A stretch of DNA of 64,000 nucleotides. Source: Strobilurus pachycystidiatus (Eukaryota > Basidiomycota > Agaricomycetes > Agaricales > Physalacriaceae). Below the pieces are notes generated by a model. That model ran no database searches and had not been told where the DNA came from. It was given only the letters and a program-made list of their open reading frames with translations. Made by a program: the position numbers and the translations under genes. Location: contig JAHLMK010000005.1 of the NCBI GenBank assembly GCA_019915135.1, positions 620,001 to 684,000 of the forward strand. Reading direction: 5' to 3'. This document shows, in pieces, positions 32,639 through 45,400 of the stretch. Position 1 is the stretch's first letter. Every line of letters begins with the position of its first letter.

Positions 32639-34102
32639 TCAACGTAGCATTCTCAGCTTCGAGATGACATCCTGCATGTCATCTCTATTCCACTCGCCAC
32701 TCCAGCCCTGCCTTCGCTCCTTCCTACCGGCCCTTCCCATTCCATCGCCCACTTCAACGAAGGCGTCGGAGTCGTTCCCCATGTTGTGACAAAACGGAGT
32801 TTCGGAACGCGGAGGACGTAGCAGGAATGGATCAGAAACAGATGAAGATGGTGTGTGAGAGGTCGTTCTGCGGAATGGAGGTTTGGTTATCGTGATGGTG
32901 GGCTCAATGTCGTCGACATCAGTGACAACTATCACATTGTCATCGTCCGTGATAGGTGAGGGGGGCCCAAATGCAATCGGGGACGGTTCTTCGTCAGATA
33001 TTGTGGTTGGAGTGCGGAAGACAACTTCGGAGTCTATGGACTCCCGATAATGCGAATCCTCATGACCATCGACTGAGGTTGGCGGCGAGACGCTTCCTCC
33101 GTCGATTTCTCTGATTGCAACACTGGGAATATCCGAGGAAGCCTCCGAGTCTACAGAACTCGACTGATGGTGATTCGAAGGTACATGAGAAGCTGACGAT
33201 GCACCGCGGGAATGAGTCGTCGGATGGAAACCCGTGGTTGAACCGTCGCCATCGTCCAGTCGCTGATTGCGAGGAAGGAACCACGACACACTTTCCCGTC
33301 TTTTAGGATGACGGGGTTTTGCAGATGGTGGCGCCTGAGAAATCCACTGTTCTGGCAAGTTTCGTGGGCCCTCTGTTGATTTGGACCTGGATAGTTGTGG
33401 AGATGACGGAAAAGTAGGGGAGGTGGGTGAAGTGGAAGGACGTGGCGGCGCCACCGGTTCGCCAAGAATGAGGTCGGTTGGGAAACCCTCGCCCAAAGTT
33501 CGCGTAGCTTTGTCGAGTTGACGCATGCGCTTCTGCAGCGGCGAAATCATACTGGGTGTGTCGGGCGGGGATAACGACGTGGATTCGACCGCAGACGGTT
33601 TCCGGCGAAGACTCACGCGTTTCAAAAGTGGCCCTAACGTCAGCGCCGAACGCGACTTGCTTCGAGTTGGCTGTGGGGAGAGGCTGGAATGTGAAGATGT
33701 AGGTGACGATAAGGAAGATATGGAAGAAAACGTGGATGACGACGACGGCGATTTGGCTGTTTTTTGCAGCTTGGGCAGAGGCCTTGGGGGCTTTGGCGTT
33801 CCTGCATACTCCAATGGGACGTACATGGACACTGGGGAGCGAGGTCGACGAGGCTCCGTCCGCGAAGAACCAGCACTGCTGCCTATCGAGGACATACTGA
33901 GGATGCTGGCAGTAGGTTGGCTGTAGAGTGCATACAAGGAAGAAGTACGCAAGGGCCGATTGGTATCCGGGGTATTTAGCCTAAGGCTGCTGTAATGTGG
34001 ATCAAAACTCTCGAGGGAACCATTACGGTCTGCCGGAAAGGCAGCGATGCCATCACTAGCAGGGAAGTTTTTATGTTTAAGGCCGAATAAGGAGGAAATC
34101 AT
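32639..34102 (-). CDS. serine/proline-rich protein of unknown function
   Basis: A single-exon frame of 487 residues beginning MISSLFGLKHKNFP. It is dominated by Ser, Pro and Thr with short basic patches (LLKRVSLRRKPSA), consistent with a largely disordered, heavily phosphorylatable protein. Two parts look ordered: MRQLDKATRTLGEGFPTDL in the middle and a charged C-terminus GRAGRKERRQGWSGEWNRDD followed by MQDVISKLRMLR, which could form a helix. I recognise no domain. Codon usage looks like its neighbours, and the length without an intron argues that it is genuine. Confidence 0.72.
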   Translation of the reverse strand: MISSLFGLKHKNFPASDGIAAFPADRNGSLESFDPHYSSLRLNTPDTNRPLRTSSLYALYSQPTASILSMSSIGSSAGSSRTEPRRPRSPVSMYVPLEYAGTPKPPRPLPKLQKTAKSPSSSSTFSSISSLSSPTSSHSSLSPQPTRSKSRSALTLGPLLKRVSLRRKPSAVESTSLSPPDTPSMISPLQKRMRQLDKATRTLGEGFPTDLILGEPVAPPRPSTSPTSPTFPSSPQLSRSKSTEGPRNLPEQWISQAPPSAKPRHPKRRESVSWFLPRNQRLDDGDGSTTGFHPTTHSRGASSASHVPSNHHQSSSVDSEASSDIPSVAIREIDGGSVSPPTSVDGHEDSHYRESIDSEVVFRTPTTISDEEPSPIAFGPPSPITDDDNVIVVTDVDDIEPTITITKPPFRRTTSHTPSSSVSDPFLLRPPRSETPFCHNMGNDSDAFVEVGDGMGRAGRKERRQGWSGEWNRDDMQDVISKLRMLR

Positions 34103-35395
34103 GAGAGGATGAAGGAAAGTGGAGGACGAAGGGAAATGACTTCGAGGAGAATGCCTTGATACGATCCACTATTTCACTGATTGTCATGGTGAGCCCAAGC
34201 CATCCACCTGTGGAAGCTCAATGACATTTCGGTGAAAGACGATTGATAGACAGCACAAGTATGATTGCCGCGCTGCGAGGAAACAAGACAGCCGAGATGG
34301 AGCTGAGTGAAGATGAGGATATCTGAGCAGGGAACAAGACATTATGGACCTGCGTGCAGCTCAGAAGGCTTGACATTGGCGGGTGTTCGAATGAGACCCT
34401 GAGTCGATGTGGTCGAGCAAATTAACAACTGAAAGTGGCAAGACGTCACGGCAGTCCTCCGACTCTGATGCATGACGCATGTCATTTCTCCAGGGCCCTG
34501 GACCAACTTGGCATATACAGTATCTTGTGAACAAGTCTTGTTTGCTTGCTGCCAATACCAGTGAAAACCAACACTCCTAGCTGCTGCGTACACGGTGCAT
34601 GTGGCCAATGATTATGATGATGCGGCATCATGTACATAATTGCGAACACCGAGCGGCGGCCTGCCTTTGAGTTTCAGCACGGCGATCAGGAAGAGGCAGG
34701 GAAGACGGTACCTCTTCCCTACCGGTGCCTTTCGGGCCCTGGCCCTGAGTATACCGTCTGCTATCGCAGACCTGAAGATGCCGAATAATAGACGCAAACG
34801 AGCTTAAAGTTACAGTATGTACGACTCGACCCATCGGTCATTGTCAGTCTCGGACGTCGACGTGGCTCGTCTGCAAACTTGGCATACTCGCAAGTCAATT
34901 TAGTCAAGTGATGGACACTGCCGAATCGTACGCGTACCGACGTCTCGCTGTTACTGGGACGCTTTGGTGAGGGCAAGGTGTGACCACGCGCTTCGTTTTG
35001 GTGAGCTTTTGGGACCCCTTCCATGATTATATACTGACATGAACAGCCTTGAAGCACTATTGTCCGCGGTCACTGGCATTGACACCATGAGGATGTTGGG
35101 TGGTTTCCTGAACACCGGGAAGTCGCCAAAGCACATTTTCCCTGAACATATGTACAGAGGCGTGGCCACTGGCAGTGGCAGACACCAATATGTCATTGTC
35201 GATTCGAGTAACCATACATCATGCAAGCAACTTGTCAGTATAGATTGCGTGGAAAAGGAAACAGTTTCCAACAGCAGAAGAGGTCAAGTCCGTCAGTCTG
35301 ACCGATCTGACTAGCTAAGTACTTGCTCATTGGTAAGTTCGGTCCCATGGCGCTTTCCCCGCCAGTTTTCAATACCCAATCCCCAAAATAGTCAT
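34103..35395. other. intergenic region, no supported gene
   Basis: About 1.3 kb holds the promoter of the serine-rich gene and the 3' region of the zinc transporter. A 91-codon plus-strand frame from the ATG at 35039 is the longest candidate. It has no motif and overlaps a similar-length antisense frame, so I do not call it. Confidence 0.45.
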
Positions 35396-38300
35396 TTAAT
35401 GTACACTAGTCTTGATATATATTTTGGCCTCCCCGGTCTGTATCGTCAACTCCTCCAGTCCCGATATCCTTTGCCTCAGCAGCGAATCCACCCGCTCAAC
35501 CACACGGTCAAGCCTTGCATACGCCGTCTTTGTCGCCGCGTGCGGACCACCGGGGTCAACAGACGACGCCGACGTGGCTAGCTGGATGTGTATCGAACCT
35601 ATCACGGCCGCGGAGTCTTTTGGCCAGAATCGCGCTTGGGAATAGGAGGCGAGGCCCTCCACGGTGGAAAGCTAAGAACAGCATCAATGAAAGCTCCTCA
35701 AATGAGTAGAAATTGAACGGGACGTGTCGTACCTCTGATAACGCTCGCTCTATTTTGCTGTCGCGATCATCAAGGTCAAGGCATAGGACTTTGCCGGTGT
35801 CTACGACCAGCGGCACGACGCTCGCCGCAATCAAGACTGCAATGAACAACGAGGCTATTGGATCAAATCCGGTCCATCCATAGAATTGAATCAACAGCGT
35901 CGACACGATGACACCCACAGAACCTAGAGTATCCTGGAAAAAGACGCCAATTTGGGATATGTCCACATCAGAAGTTGCAAAACTCACAGCCATGACATGC
36001 AGAAACACGCCTCGCATATTATGACTATGCCCTTCATGTGCATGATCATGGTGGGCAACAGGCGGTGTATGCGTCTGCAAATGCCCATCGTTGACAAATT
36101 GGTATGCAGGCGTCATAGGCGACGGCACATCTTCATCGAGAATTTTAACATGCGCCACAGCAGATAGAACACCATCCCCGTTCAGAGGCGCGATCTTCAA
36201 GTCAGGGCCGTGGAATTGGCGTTTCGTACGCTTGGTCTCGATCGTCAGGGGGACCGAGAGATCGCCAGCGCCATTATGATTCTGTGTGGGAGGCGGAGAC
36301 GGGGAGTGCGAGTGGCTGTGACCGTGTGCATGCCCGTTCGTGTGCGAGTGTACCTCAGAGTGAGAGTGTCCGTGATCGTGGTCGTGGTCATGACCGTCTG
36401 TATCAGAATGAGAGTGCTCTTCAGGCGAATGTGAATCTGAATGCGAGTGGGGCTCCGTGTGTGCGTGTGTCGGAGAATGGGTGTGCGCGGAAGGAGACGG
36501 AGAGTGGGAATGATCTTCGAGAGGACTGTTCTGCTGGTCATGCGAATGAGAATGAGGATGGCCAGAGTGGGATTCAGGGGAGTGTGGATGTGGTGAATGG
36601 CTCTCAACGAGATGGGTATGCGCGCAATCCGCGTCGTGAGCATGTGAGTGGATAGTGGAAGGAGAGGATGATGGGGAATGAGAGTGCGAATGTGAGTGAG
36701 ATGTTGTGGGCGCAGAGTGTGAATGACCATGATCATGCGAGGAATGTGAATGCCCGTGAGAGTGAGAGTGGCCGCCCTGGTACGAAGATCAGAACGCCCC
36801 CGTGATTGAATTGAGATGAGAGTTACATGATGATGGTGTCCGCCCATGGCGAACATACCAAATAAGTTCACTGCAAGTCCTAGAGAGCTTACGAGGAGTA
36901 GCTGGCTTGTGTTCATCTCAGGAGGCTCCAGACTGAACTCCGTGATGAGAGAAAGGCCAAGCAAGGTTTCGGAAACTCACATTCGTTGAACAGCTTCGAA
37001 GACAATAAAGATAGATATCAAAATGAGAAATATTCCATTGGCAAAGCCAGAGAGGGTTTCGATACGCCCATAGCTATGAATGATCAGCTTAAAATCAGCT
37101 TGGCTTCAACAAGAAGATTGTGGACAGCATACCCATATGTAAATCGTTCATTCGGTTCCCATGTTGCCATCACAGAAGCAAAGAGTCCGACACCGATGGC
37201 CATGCAGTCGAAAGCCATGTGTATAGCTTGTGCGAACGTGAGAGAGAGATATCATGCAGCAGGAACAAAAAGTGTGACAGACCATCAGAGATTAGACCCA
37301 AACTGTTCGTCCATACACCATACAGCATTTGTACAAGCATGTAAGCCATGTTCAGCATTAGGAAGTAGAAAATCTTCCTGGATTCGGAGTTCGACAGTAT
37401 GGTCTTCAGGTAAGAGCGCATGAGACGCGACGTCGAGGTACGTGGCGTTATTGATATGGATGCTTCTCTGTGTTCCGGATACATTCCTATCAAGGGACAA
37501 TCTGAACATACTCCGATAAAGACGCCAGGCCACGTACCAACGTAGAGAAGGATTGCAACAAACAGGTCTGTCCAGCCTGGATTCTGCGAGAACGCGAGAG
37601 GACCAGATATTGACGCGAAGATAAATGTGACTGGGTATGAAAGTATGAAGTGCTGAGGAACCGGGGAGAACTGAGCGAGAGTCCGGGCAGTTGTAGGCTG
37701 GAACCAAAGAAGCGCAAACGAGAGTAGCGGGACGGCTGCCAACGAAACCAGTGGTAAGACAGCGGGAGCGGATGCCGTCGACTGCATAGATGCTTCAGCC
37801 GAAGTCTACTCGCCACGCGAAACTACTGACCATAAATGATCGGAACACGTAGAAAGGTAGGGCGAAGACTGAGGCGCCCAATATGCTTGCACCGATTGTG
37901 AACGTTCCACCGAGAGACGGAGCAACAACGCCAAGGGTGTGATCTAGTGCGGCTGACGATAGGCCGTGAATGATGAGCGCGGCATAGCCAGGGAGTAAGC
38001 GAGGAAGGCTATTCGTCGCTGTCCCGGCGTCAGAGAGCATTGACAGGATAAACGCGACTGCAATCGTGAACGTTTTGCGGGACTATCAGGGTTCAGTGCT
38101 GTAGCAGGGTGATACACAGAGACCGTGGACCTACAATATGGGTGCTCAACACGGTGTCTACCCATAAGGCTGAAAACTGAGTGAACAGGAGGACACTAAT
38201 TGTGTTGCTGTAAGCTTGAGTGGGAGCGATAACGAGAGCGCCTACCGAATGGGCGAGAGTCTGTATAGAGCCGTAAATAGACACGCCTGCTGCACGAACA

Positions 38301-38698
38301 GCAATAGCGACGCCGCGCCGAGCGCCGACCACTGTACCGACGTGTTAGACAATGGACACAACGAAGAGGAACGGGGCGCGCACCTCTATATTCTTCCGCT
38401 TGGCAAGCTGACCTGTCCTCGCTTCCCATGCCATGACACCCAACGCCCCGCACGCTAGTAAGCGCATGACGATCCAGAAGACGCCGACATCATACACCAG
38501 CAGCCAGTCCTTTCCAATATGAAGAGCCGTAGAAAACAAGGCATTGGACAGCAGCGTGCGGGGAAGCAGCTTGCTCGGGACCCTTGAGGAACAGTGAATT
38601 GCTGCCGGCTACGTGGACGCTGGGCGTACGTACGAGGCCGAAAGAACCTTGGGATTCAGCGTAATCTTGCTGCGAGTCCTGGCATCCGGGACAGGCAT
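35396..38698 (-). CDS. Msc2-type cation diffusion facilitator (zinc transporter) with His-rich loop
   Basis: Msc2 (ZnT5-like) loads zinc into the secretory pathway in exchange for protons. The N-terminal half has many hydrophobic helices, as in ZnT5/Msc2. The CDF core follows: MLNMAYMLVQMLYGVWTNSL with GLISD joined to AIHMAFDC (metal-site aspartates), then RIETLSGFANGIFLILISIF. Splicing gives FLHVMADTLGSVGVIVST, so the second HxxxD pair is intact. Between them lies a loop of roughly 170 residues containing about 50 histidines, mostly HS/HSHS units. The C-terminal domain ends IYIKTSVH. About ten introns are present. The start at 38698 (MPVPDARTRSKITL) is the best in-frame ATG, but an upstream exon is possible. 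It diverges from the gene at 39027. Confidence 0.85.
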
Positions 38699-39026
38699 AA
38701 TATGGGCCAAACGAGTGACGGTAGGAGGCAAGCAATGATGCCTTCCAAACTTGGCCACCTACCACTCACATGTCCATCTTCACCGGCGACGACGACGAGG
38801 TATATTGCTTCAGTATCTACCCTAATCACTCCCCTTGACGCCTAGCAGGAACGCACGGCTGCCGCCGTCGCGCTCATCATCTCTGCCAGCCATGATTCCG
38901 AATTTACGCCTAATCTCAGACATATTTATCAAGAGATGTGTGCTCAAAAGTCTTCGATTCTGCTTGTACGACCTCTGCGCTACTCTAAACATCGCTTTAC
39001 ACAAAATGTAATAGGATCCTCTGAAC
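38699..39026. promoter_or_regulatory. divergent promoter region, zinc transporter / glomulin-like gene
   Basis: A 328-base gap between divergent starts. No strong motif stood out. If the transporter has an extra 5' exon, part of this would be untranslated leader. Confidence 0.4.
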
Positions 39027-40664
39027 ATGGTCCCACCTCTCGTCGACTCGTCGGATCCGGCGGCATCGGATTTGCTCGCGCTCATTGGCGAATGTGCCCC
39101 CGCTAAGGAGGTCGTCATTGCAGTGCAAGAGGCCGTCGAAAAGCTCAAACATCACGTCGCGTCAGACAGCTTCGACGACGATGCCGAGAGGCCCAATGCT
39201 CAACTCCTCACCTTGATCCAGCTCTATTCTGCAGGTGTGCGTCCACTCTGCTCCCATCTTCCAGCAGACTAAGCCATTCTCCAGCCATTCCGCGCGTCAA
39301 GCACCGCAAAAAGTCTCCCCAGGATATCTTACGCCCTATCGTAACAGATTTAGCTTCCACCATGTCTCTATCTGGATCCCACGCGTCAACTGATGAAGGA
39401 CGCGCTCTCATCAGCGCAGGCGCTGACCTTGCTCTAAAGGCCCATGCATGGGCTCTAGCAAAACCTGATCTCACATCCGACGATCAGCCTGCGTTTCGAG
39501 CCTTACTCAAGAGCTTGCTCGACAGTACGATAACAACCTACTGTCACTGTATTCGGTCGTCTCTAGCCGACAGGACCTTTGTCGAGTGCTATCCTCGTCT
39601 CAGTTTCCAGACAAAACTCGAGACTGGTTGGGAAAAGGGCGAAGAGTCGGTTCACGAAGCCCTTGTAAGCCTTGTTGAGTTGAGACTCAATCTAGTCATT
39701 AACAACCTTCCAGGAAGCGTATTCAAGTCTGGGTGTATCACCACAATATCTTGTGACTTTTCCCTCGGCCTGTCATTTCGTACTTGTCGCACACACCAAA
39801 GATGACTCAATAAAGACCCTTCAAACCCTATCGTCCATGCTCAGCATCATTTTGAGCTTCATCCAGAACAACACATCCCTCGATGAAACGCTTTCATTCC
39901 TCCTCCGAACCCTGCACTCAAACAAGAGCACCTTATCCCCAGAGATATCCATTCCACTGTGTACGGTCCTCCCACCTCTCGCTAGCGGGCACCCGAACCC
40001 ATCTGTGCGCCTCCAGGCTTTCCGGATCCTATCCAAGGTCCTCTCCTCCGTAGATGCAGCACTGCGCGTCCAGATACTAGAAGACCTCTGCTCGAGCTCC
40101 GAATTCCCCCAAATGCGCGTCGCCGCCGTCGGTCTTGTCAAAGAAGCGGTCCTTGAAGCATTTGCAAGCGACACTCCAAGTCTATTTGCGTCGCCTCGTT
40201 TTCTGCAGGTCCTTGGTCCGACGCTCTTTCGTCCACAACCCGCAGACTTCCTGGAATCCGAACCCTCCTGGGAAACCTTGCAAGAATCTTCGGAGCCTGC
40301 ACGTTTGGTGGAATGCCTGGGTTTGTTGTACGTGCTTGTGCTGCGAGACCAGAAGAATAAGGTACGTTTTTCTCAAGGGATTGACTCTTGAACCGGTGTT
40401 TGACATTTCTTCTAGACTGGGATCCGGGATCGTGACAACTTGCGAAACATCCAGAGGCAGTTGTTGACTCCCATTAAGACCATGCTGACGGCGATGTTTG
40501 AAGATCCTGAGATACAGAAAGGTAAGGTTTCTCTTTAGAGACGTTGCAATATCTGAACCGGTGCAGAACATGCGCATGATATCATTCCTCTTGTTTCTTT
40601 GCAAACAATCTTGGAACGGGTTGAAGACGCGCTCGTTCAAAACAATTTGGTGGTAGCTGCATGA
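39027..40664 (+). CDS. glomulin/Ybp2-like helical-repeat protein
   Basis: After splicing five short introns the protein is all-helical: MVPPLVDSSDPAASDLLALI, AIPRVKHRKKSPQDILRPIV, CYPRLSFQTKLETGWEKGEE, then EAYSSLGVSPQYLVTFPSAC and HEAT-like repeats (PSVRLQAFRILSKVLSSV, PQMRVAAVGLVKEAVLEAF). It ends ILERVEDALVQNN. The order and spacing resemble the fungal Ybp1/Ybp2 - animal glomulin family (Pfam Kinetochor_Ybp2), which act in Yap1 redox signalling and at kinetochores in yeast, or as cullin-RING inhibitors in animals. Assignment rests on general resemblance, not on a catalytic motif. An unrelated HEAT/ARM protein remains possible. The stop at 40664 is followed by 304 bases to the next start. 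Confidence 0.6.
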
Positions 40665-40968
40665 TCCAAGTGTGACACCTTTCGGGAGACTGAAGGTCCT
40701 GATTATCGATTGTAGAATAATATTCTCAGTCTTGCGTACTGTTCAGCCATCAGATGATTGTGAATCGGATGTGGCTTTCTGCCAGCCTGATGAGGTGGTT
40801 GAACATAACGAGAATTTCCCAATTTTTTTATTCTTGTACTCCATTTTGTAGCTTCTGTTCGAACGCTTTAGCCTTAGCTTGCAAGTGTCGCTTGAGCTCC
40901 GGTATGTCGAACAAGTCAAGCAGTGGCTGTGTCAGATTGTGGGTTTGCTCAGGACGACCATCGTGCCC
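40665..40968. other. intergenic region between tandem genes
   Basis: The 304-base gap serves as 3' region and promoter for the downstream acetyltransferase. Nothing else is seen. Confidence 0.5.
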
Positions 40969-42232
40969 ATGTCCGAATTATCTTCTTTGACGCTCTTTCC
41001 CGCGACGCCGGCTCAATTGATAGAGTCAAGACGGCGGACGTTTAAGGAGTGGGGTAGAACCATGACGGAGGAAGAGTATCAGCGTCGCGATGAGACCATG
41101 GATCGTCACGAACACGCCGCAGATGGTAAACTCACTACATGGTCAGTGCGTCGTATCTGGCATTGCGCGTAGGGTCATAACATATACCTTAGGGTGCTTT
41201 GCCCTGTCGATGATCCCACTACCTTGGACTTCAAATGCTCTTGTGAGACGTCAGTGATTGCCTCGAAACGCGTCTTTGCCGATATCGATGATGTTATACT
41301 CGAATAGCTTTCGACGCGATGGACTTCTCTTTCAAAAAGATGACACCGAGGTCCAGGTCGTGCCGTGCTACGGGATCGCGTCTGTTTTCACCCCCGAGTG
41401 GTCTCGCAAGCGCGGGTATGCCAAGCACATGATGCGTCTCCTTCACTGGGTACTGGGTCAACGCGAACACTTGCCTCCGCCTCCAAATGACTGGTCACTC
41501 CCCGAAAGGCCACAGGGATTCGTTCCAGGGTATTTCTCTGCCCTCTGGAGTGACGTGGGGACTTTTTATCAGTCATGTGGGCCAACACCGGATACAGAAG
41601 GTTGGGTGGTCAAGGGCGCGTACTCGACGGTCTGGGACGTGAAGAAGACGGCAGACGCGTTGAGAGGCCGGGATAGGAGTAATTGGCGGTTGCTGACTTC
41701 CAGCGAGATGCCTGATCTCTGGGATGCGGAGAAGGAGGTCATGAAACGAGATATGTTGTCCATGTCGGCTGCGTTGAAGGACCACGATACCGTTTTCTCT
41801 TTTCTTCCTGGGCAAGGCGTAGAGATCTTCCAGCGCAGTAGGTTGACTCACGTCCTAGCCCGCTTCCGGATCTCCATGGATCATTATGCCGCCTCTCTCG
41901 GAGATGCGTACAAGGACGGACTTGTGGCGTGGACCATAGAAGAGCAGCCGGAGCCCACTCTTCTGATCACTAGGATTCGCGTCTCAGATTCGGACAAATT
42001 CGAAAGCCTGTTAGCGCTGTTGGCATCCGTCTCAATGAAATGCGATTTCAAGAGGATTGAGATTTGGAATCTACCGGAAAATCTGAGGGGCGTTGCTGAT
42101 GTGCTTGAGGCCAAGCTCGAAGAGAGAGATGAACATCTGCCTGCGTTCAAGTGGTACGGAGAGGAATCGTGCCGCAGCTTCTTGTGGTGCAACAACGAAA
42201 GGTTTGGCCAAGTTCAACTGATTGCTATGTGA
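40969..42232 (+). CDS. LYC1-like GNAT-family acetyltransferase
   Basis: Three exons joined at about 41141/41193 and 41248/41309 encode about 385 residues starting MSELSSLTLFPATPAQLIES. The N-terminal part has the RRTFKEWGRTMTEEEYQRRD segment found in fungal LYC1-like proteins. The acetyl-CoA binding motif A of GNAT enzymes is visible as GIASVFTPEWSRKRGYAKHM, with the R-x-x-G-x-A signature. A C-terminal domain follows, ending CNNERFGQVQLIAM. Yarrowia Lyc1 is a lysine N6-acetyltransferase of lysine catabolism. Whether this protein shares that substrate is inferred from family resemblance only. The start was chosen as the ATG preceding the conserved block. Confidence 0.75.
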
Positions 42233-42458
42233 TCAACTTAATGGCGAACAGATTCTCCTGGTGCTAATCTGATGAACACTGTATCTCACGTTATACCAAA
42301 GTACCGTACAAGCTAATATGTAGCACAATTGTCAGCCGAGGCCCGAATATACCTAAGCCTTGCGGAAGCGCGACCCGAAGGTAGAAAGATCACGGCCACG
42401 TGAAAGCGTGTATGCGTGACACCGTGACACAACGCTCACAACTTTGCTTCCGACCATC

Positions 42459-45400
42459 ATGGCAATGGAAGACGACGATGAGATTGTCCCAACCTCTGAC
42501 CCAGAGGAGGCATATGAAATGAGCATACGTCTTACGATGCCCGCCTCAACAACCGTGTTTAGTAACAATTTGGCTGTTCGCGTCCCAGCCAGGAAGCGAG
42601 CAAGGCAGCAGGTAAGGATTTTGGCGATTCGCCTATCAAGTCAACTCATGATTCTGTAGGAGTGGGTTGTGGCTGCGACACCATCTCCAGCTGCCTCGCG
42701 ACGGAGCACTCCGTCCTCGTCGCCTTCGCCAGTGCGCCGCACGCCTTCCCGCAACGCAAGCCCAGGGCCCTCGAGGGTCCGGAACGATACTGTTCATGTC
42801 AAGGAAGAAGACTCCTACTCTCAAGACCCACTGGACATGATATCTCTTACACGGACTCCAGTGCGCAGTACCTACCGGCCCTCATCGTCGCCTTCTCTAG
42901 ATGCTCCATTCCCTCCACCATCCATGACTCCAATCTCCATTCGCAATACGCCGTACAAATCCTCGCAAGAGCCAGCGATGCCGGATGATGATTTGCCGCA
43001 GGACACCTGGAACCAACATCACTCCTCGACGCCAGCTTTGACGCCAGACAAGGACGACTTGATGGATTTTGGGGATTCAGAACCGGAGCGACCGGCCACT
43101 CCTCCTCCGCCTTTCTCGCGTACTCCAACCTCTCCGCTCATCGGACCAGGCTCGCCCTTGTCTTCTGCTCCTGTATCGCCTCAACAGCGGCGCCCAGAAC
43201 CTGATCCTGAGATGGACGACAAAGTGCCAGACATTCCTCCGGAAGCACGATACAATTTACGTAACCACACCGACAAACAGAAACGCCCCTTCCTTTACGA
43301 CGAGGCTGCATACAAGCTTCAACTCAAGGGCAATCCTGAGGCGATTGTCAAGACGCATCATCTTGAGAGGCATTGCCCACTGGCTGACGATCAGTACGAG
43401 CAGGATACACAGGAACAGGATCGCGGGAGGGAGGCGCGTCTTCCTGGTCCTTCACGCCATCGCGGTACTCAGCAGCCGGCAGACCTTCCTGTGGGGCTCG
43501 AACCTATCCCAGACTTTGACGAGGAGGATCAGGAAATCAGAAAGGAAATGAAGTTGGCGAACAAAGAGGTTGCTACCGCGAAACGACGTCGACAAGACGA
43601 GGAAAAGAAGGCACGAGAGCGAGACGCTGAACAGGATGGAGCGAAGGCTCCAAGCAGTAAGCAACGATCTCAGAAACCTCCCTCTGTGGCTGTAAGTTCT
43701 GTGATAACTAAATTTTGCGTGCCTATCTCAGTGTACTCTTCAGGACTCATTTCGCGCGCTGTCAATATCTCCCCGGAAATCCACCCCACATCCTCGACAT
43801 AGATCATCGTCAAGGAGAGTTGTTTCGCCGTCGCCTTCACCGCGTCGATCGCGTTCACCTCCACCGCTCGCCAACGTCGATACATCGATGGACATCGACA
43901 TGGATGCTCCCATGCCCTACGACTCTCCTCCCCGAGACCCTTCTCTTGAGCCTCATGGAAACGATGCTACGCGTGCTGAGGCGGATGAGGATGAGGATGA
44001 ATCGTCGTCTTCGGAAGAGGAAGTAGATCCAAGGTTGAACATCTTGAAGAAGATGTATCCGGCATTCATGCTCAACACCATGAGCAAGGCTGAGAAAGCC
44101 AGGGCAGTCGCAAAGAAGAAGAAGAAGCAACAGTTGAAGAAGCGTCGGAAGGTGTCTTCGCTGCGCCCTCCCTCCAAAATCGTCGGCGACCCGGAGAGCT
44201 CAGATGAAGGGGCCCAAGCACAAGCCATCGACCCCGAGGATGACCTGCTCGCGTTTGAGGAGGTTGGACCTGGGCCCTCTTCAGCAAAGGGCTCGCGTGT
44301 CAAAACGGAGATTATCGATATCAGTTCCGATGACCAGGGCTTCGATGATGAGGTTGGCGACGAAGAGGTTGGCGATGCAGAAGAGGTTTCTGTTCCTACT
44401 CACTACATCTCCGACATTGACGCGTCTTCGTCGGATAGAGAGGATATGCCTGTGTGGACTCTCTTCGGCAAGGAGCCTGATTACATCGATTTCATGCTTG
44501 TCCGTCCAGTGCGAACCAATGGTTTGGGCAAGCAGCCCTCAATGCGGCGCGGTCGTGGAGTATCTGGGAAAAGAAGGAGCAAGGGAAAGGGTAAAGGCCG
44601 CGAGATTCAAACGAAGCTCACCGACTGGGATGGCCATGGCAAGTCGACTCGGAGTCATGGAAGGAGAAAATCGAAGTTGGGTCCATTTTTGGTGGACGAT
44701 AGTGATGAGGAGGAGGTCTATAATCGTGGTTCGACCTCCCGCTCTCACGGAAAACCCCGTTCATCGAAGGCGACGCGGAAGGATGTTGATGAGAACGAAG
44801 GAGATGACGAAGGAGAGGCTGCTCGGTACTCCCATCTCACCGACAAAGAACGAGCCAGGAAGGAGATGCTGAAGAGGCGCAAAGAGCAGAAAGCTAAGAA
44901 TGGCGTCTACATTGTGACGGCTCCTCGTGGGACACATCTCCTCGCTGGCCAACCTCATCCCCACTCTGCAGATTTGGAACTTGAGATGGCCGTGTCAGCT
45001 CCCACTTCTTCGGAGGCTACAACTTTCACCTATGGCCCTCGTCGTTCCAAACCTACTACTCGTCCAGCTTCACAAAAGCCGAGGATAGAAATACGACCTG
45101 AAGACCAAGCCGACCAATCTTCCGAGTCTTCACCTGATGTGATTGATGTCACAAAGCTCACGTTCAAGCCTTTGACCTACATTGGGAAGGGATGGTTGTT
45201 TGAACTGCTACAATCGTCCGCTCCCGATGCACCACCAATTGAACCCACACCTCTCACTGTTTCCGGCATCAGCTACTCCCCTACCATGTCAGTGGATGAG
45301 TTCCTCGGCGCATTGCGCAACCTTTGGAGCACTTCATTCGAGGCGCTTACAGGCCTTCCGGACATCAGTTTCGACGTACTTTCCCAGAACATCGGTCCTC

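Noticed and set aside
35039..35314. A 91-codon plus-strand ORF between the serine-rich gene and the zinc transporter
   Set aside because: No domain, signal peptide or splice support, and a similar-length antisense frame overlaps it.
36245..36964. A 239-codon minus-strand frame rich in isoleucine, leucine, arginine and threonine
   Set aside because: It is the out-of-register reading of the histidine-rich loop of the zinc transporter; the repetitive CAC/TCN tract keeps several frames open.
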